NCBI RefSeq assembly: GCF_007644035.1
Contig: NZ_VMTV02000134.1
Location: 1-64,000 of the forward strand
Origin: Vogesella mureinivorans
GTDB lineage: Bacteria > Pseudomonadota > Gammaproteobacteria > Burkholderiales > Chromobacteriaceae
DNA length: 64,000 bases
Reading direction: 5' to 3'
Below are positions 62,768 to 64,000 of the stretch, one piece after another. Position 1 is the stretch's first letter. Each line of letters opens with the position of its first letter. The translations under genes and the position numbers were made by a program. The notes under the pieces are model-generated. The model was given only the letters and a program-made list of their open reading frames with translations, had not been told where the DNA came from and did not search any database.

Positions 62768-64000
62768 CGCTCTCGCTGCGGCGCCAGCTGGTGCAATGGG
62801 TGGTGATCCCGCTGATACCGCTGGCGGCCGCCACCGCCTGGCTGGCGCAGGACAACGCGCGCGAGGCGGCCAACGCTGCCTTCGACCGCACCCTGCAAGC
62901 CTCGGCCCGCAGCATTGCCGAGCGCATCGTGGTGCAGGACGGCGAGCTGGTGGTGGATATCCCGGTGGCGGCGCTGGAAATGTTCGACCCGCATTTCCAG
63001 GACCGCGTGTTTTACCGCATCGGCTTTGCTGGCGGCTCCACCATTACCGGCGACGCCGACCTGCCGCTGCCCGCCACCCTGCCCGGCGCCGGCGAGCTGC
63101 GCTTTTACGATGCCAGCTTTCGCGAGGAAGCCATCCGCAGCGTGGCGCTGGCGGTGCCGCTGTACTACGCCGGCAGCCAGCGCTTGCTGCTGGTGCAGGT
63201 AGGTGAAACCACGCTGTCGCGCGCCTCGCTGGCCCGGCGGCTGTTTACCGAATCGCTGGCGCAGCAATGGCTGATCGGCGCCGTGGCGGCGTTGTTGGTG
63301 GCCATTGGCATCAACCGCGCCCTGCGCCCGCTGGGCCGCCTGCGTAGCACGCTGAAAGCTCGCGCCGGCGACCCCTCGCTACAGCTGGATGTCGGCAGCG
63401 TGCAAAAAGAGCTGCAGCCGCTGGTGATGGCACTGAACACGGCGCTGTCCGAGCTGGAAAACCAGCTGTCCATCCGCCAGCGCTTTATTGCCGACGCCGC
63501 CCACCAGCTGCGCACGCCGCTTACCCTGCTGAAAACCCAGGCCGAATACACACAGCGCCAGCCCGACCCCGCCGAGCAGCAAGCCGGCCTGGCCGCGCTG
63601 GTGCACTCTACCGACCAGGTGATTCGCCTGGCCAACCAGCTGCTGGCGCTGTCGCGTGCCGAGCCCGGCCCGGCGCAGCACGAAACGCGCGAGCTGGATG
63701 TGGCCGAGCTGGCACGCGAAGTGACCATGGACTTTGTCATGGTGGCGCTGGATAAGGCGCTGGACCTGGGCTACGAGGGCGACGACAGCGCCCTGCTGTG
63801 CGGCCAACCTTTGTTGCTGCGCGAAATGCTGTCCAACCTGATCGACAACGCCGTGCGCTATACCCCGGCCGGTGGCGAAATCACGGTATCCGCCTGGCAG
63901 CGCGGCAGTGCTGTCGAGCTGGTCATCAGCGACAGCGGCCCGGGTATCCCGCCAGAAGAACAATCGCTGGTGTTCGAGCGCTTTTACCGTGGCCAGCAGG
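62764..64000 (+). CDS. tctE: Sensor histidine kinase TctE, cut by the right edge
   Basis: The first 412 residues are visible; the stop lies outside. Membrane helix at about 11-28, periplasmic region at about 30-160 (2CSK-N-like double-Cache variant; FYRIGFAGGSTITGDADLPL), second helix at about 168-185, then DHp with H-box FIADAAHQLRTPLTLLKTQA (His247) and the start of the ATPase domain (SNLIDNAVRYTPAGG, SDSGPGIPPEEQ). The start overlaps tctD by four bases. Paired with TctD to sense tricarboxylates. Confidence 0.92.
   Translation, partial: MTLSLRRQLVQWVVIPLIPLAAATAWLAQDNAREAANAAFDRTLQASARSIAERIVVQDGELVVDIPVAALEMFDPHFQDRVFYRIGFAGGSTITGDADLPLPATLPGAGELRFYDASFREEAIRSVALAVPLYYAGSQRLLLVQVGETTLSRASLARRLFTESLAQQWLIGAVAALLVAIGINRALRPLGRLRSTLKARAGDPSLQLDVGSVQKELQPLVMALNTALSELENQLSIRQRFIADAAHQLRTPLTLLKTQAEYTQRQPDPAEQQAGLAALVHSTDQVIRLANQLLALSRAEPGPAQHETRELDVAELAREVTMDFVMVALDKALDLGYEGDDSALLCGQPLLLREMLSNLIDNAVRYTPAGGEITVSAWQRGSAVELVISDSGPGIPPEEQSLVFERFYRGQQ

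Overview
The window is high-GC and gene-dense, with short gaps, many ATGA/TGATG start-stop overlaps and Shine-Dalgarno-type starts. It looks like a chromosomal segment of a betaproteobacterium. The gene set (TRAP-TAXI with DctBD, TctCBA with TctDE, hutIGUH with hutC, waaA-waaC, a fused indolepyruvate oxidoreductase, a CSS-EAL protein) would fit Neisseriales/Chromobacteriaceae, but that placement is inference. No CRISPR array, tRNA, prophage or classical insertion sequence was seen. The left edge carries a strong rRNA-type promoter and boxA reading leftward, so a 16S rRNA gene should start just outside the window. Layout: 0.2-2.3 kb, an exported beta-carbonic anhydrase and an EamA exporter; 2.4-4.0 kb, a transmembrane chemoreceptor; 4.1-12.1 kb, a TRAP-TAXI uptake operon with its own DctB/DctD two-component system and a candidate sigma-54 promoter, divergent from an L-2-hydroxyglutarate dehydrogenase-like gene; 12-18 kb, a polar-domain protein, a periplasmic binding protein, a MOSC protein, a soluble PAS-PAS chemoreceptor, and a divergent AraC regulator / Fsr-type exporter pair. 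|| 18-22 kb is the accessory part: an unknown membrane protein between two ~150 bp direct repeats, a highly structured non-coding stretch, an AT-rich gene for a possible class III nucleotidyl-cyclase-like protein, and a RAYT transposase surrounded by REP palindromes. 22-31 kb is the histidine utilisation locus (hutI-hutG-hutU-hutH plus hutC, with two TGTATATACA operators); all three gaps inside the operon carry inverted copies of one short repeat. 31-41 kb holds a sugar mutarotase, a double CPHC-motif protein, LPS core genes (waaA, waaC, a family 2 glycosyltransferase), a dense cluster of perfect DnaA boxes, an LD-carboxypeptidase, YiaA, rsmE and an inositol-phosphatase-family gene. 41-50 kb has a Sel1-repeat protein, a PecS/PecM-like locus with a second EamA gene, a translationally coupled chain of acetyltransferases with AlaX, and rarD. 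50-64 kb has indolepyruvate ferredoxin oxidoreductase, a c-di-GMP phosphodiesterase, an AbrB-type permease and the TctCBA/TctDE tricarboxylate system, with tctE running off the right edge. || The strongest unexplained signal covers the whole window: the 9-mer GCGGCCAAC and its complement occur about 60 times by hand count, against roughly one to two expected from composition. It is often extended to TGCGGCCAACCTTTG, lies in both strands and in genes, and forms head-to-head palindromes just behind stop codons. This is the behaviour of a DNA uptake sequence, but the sequence differs from the Neisseria DUS. Other leads are the DnaA-box cluster next to waaC, the AT-rich cyclase-like gene and the hut intergenic repeats.
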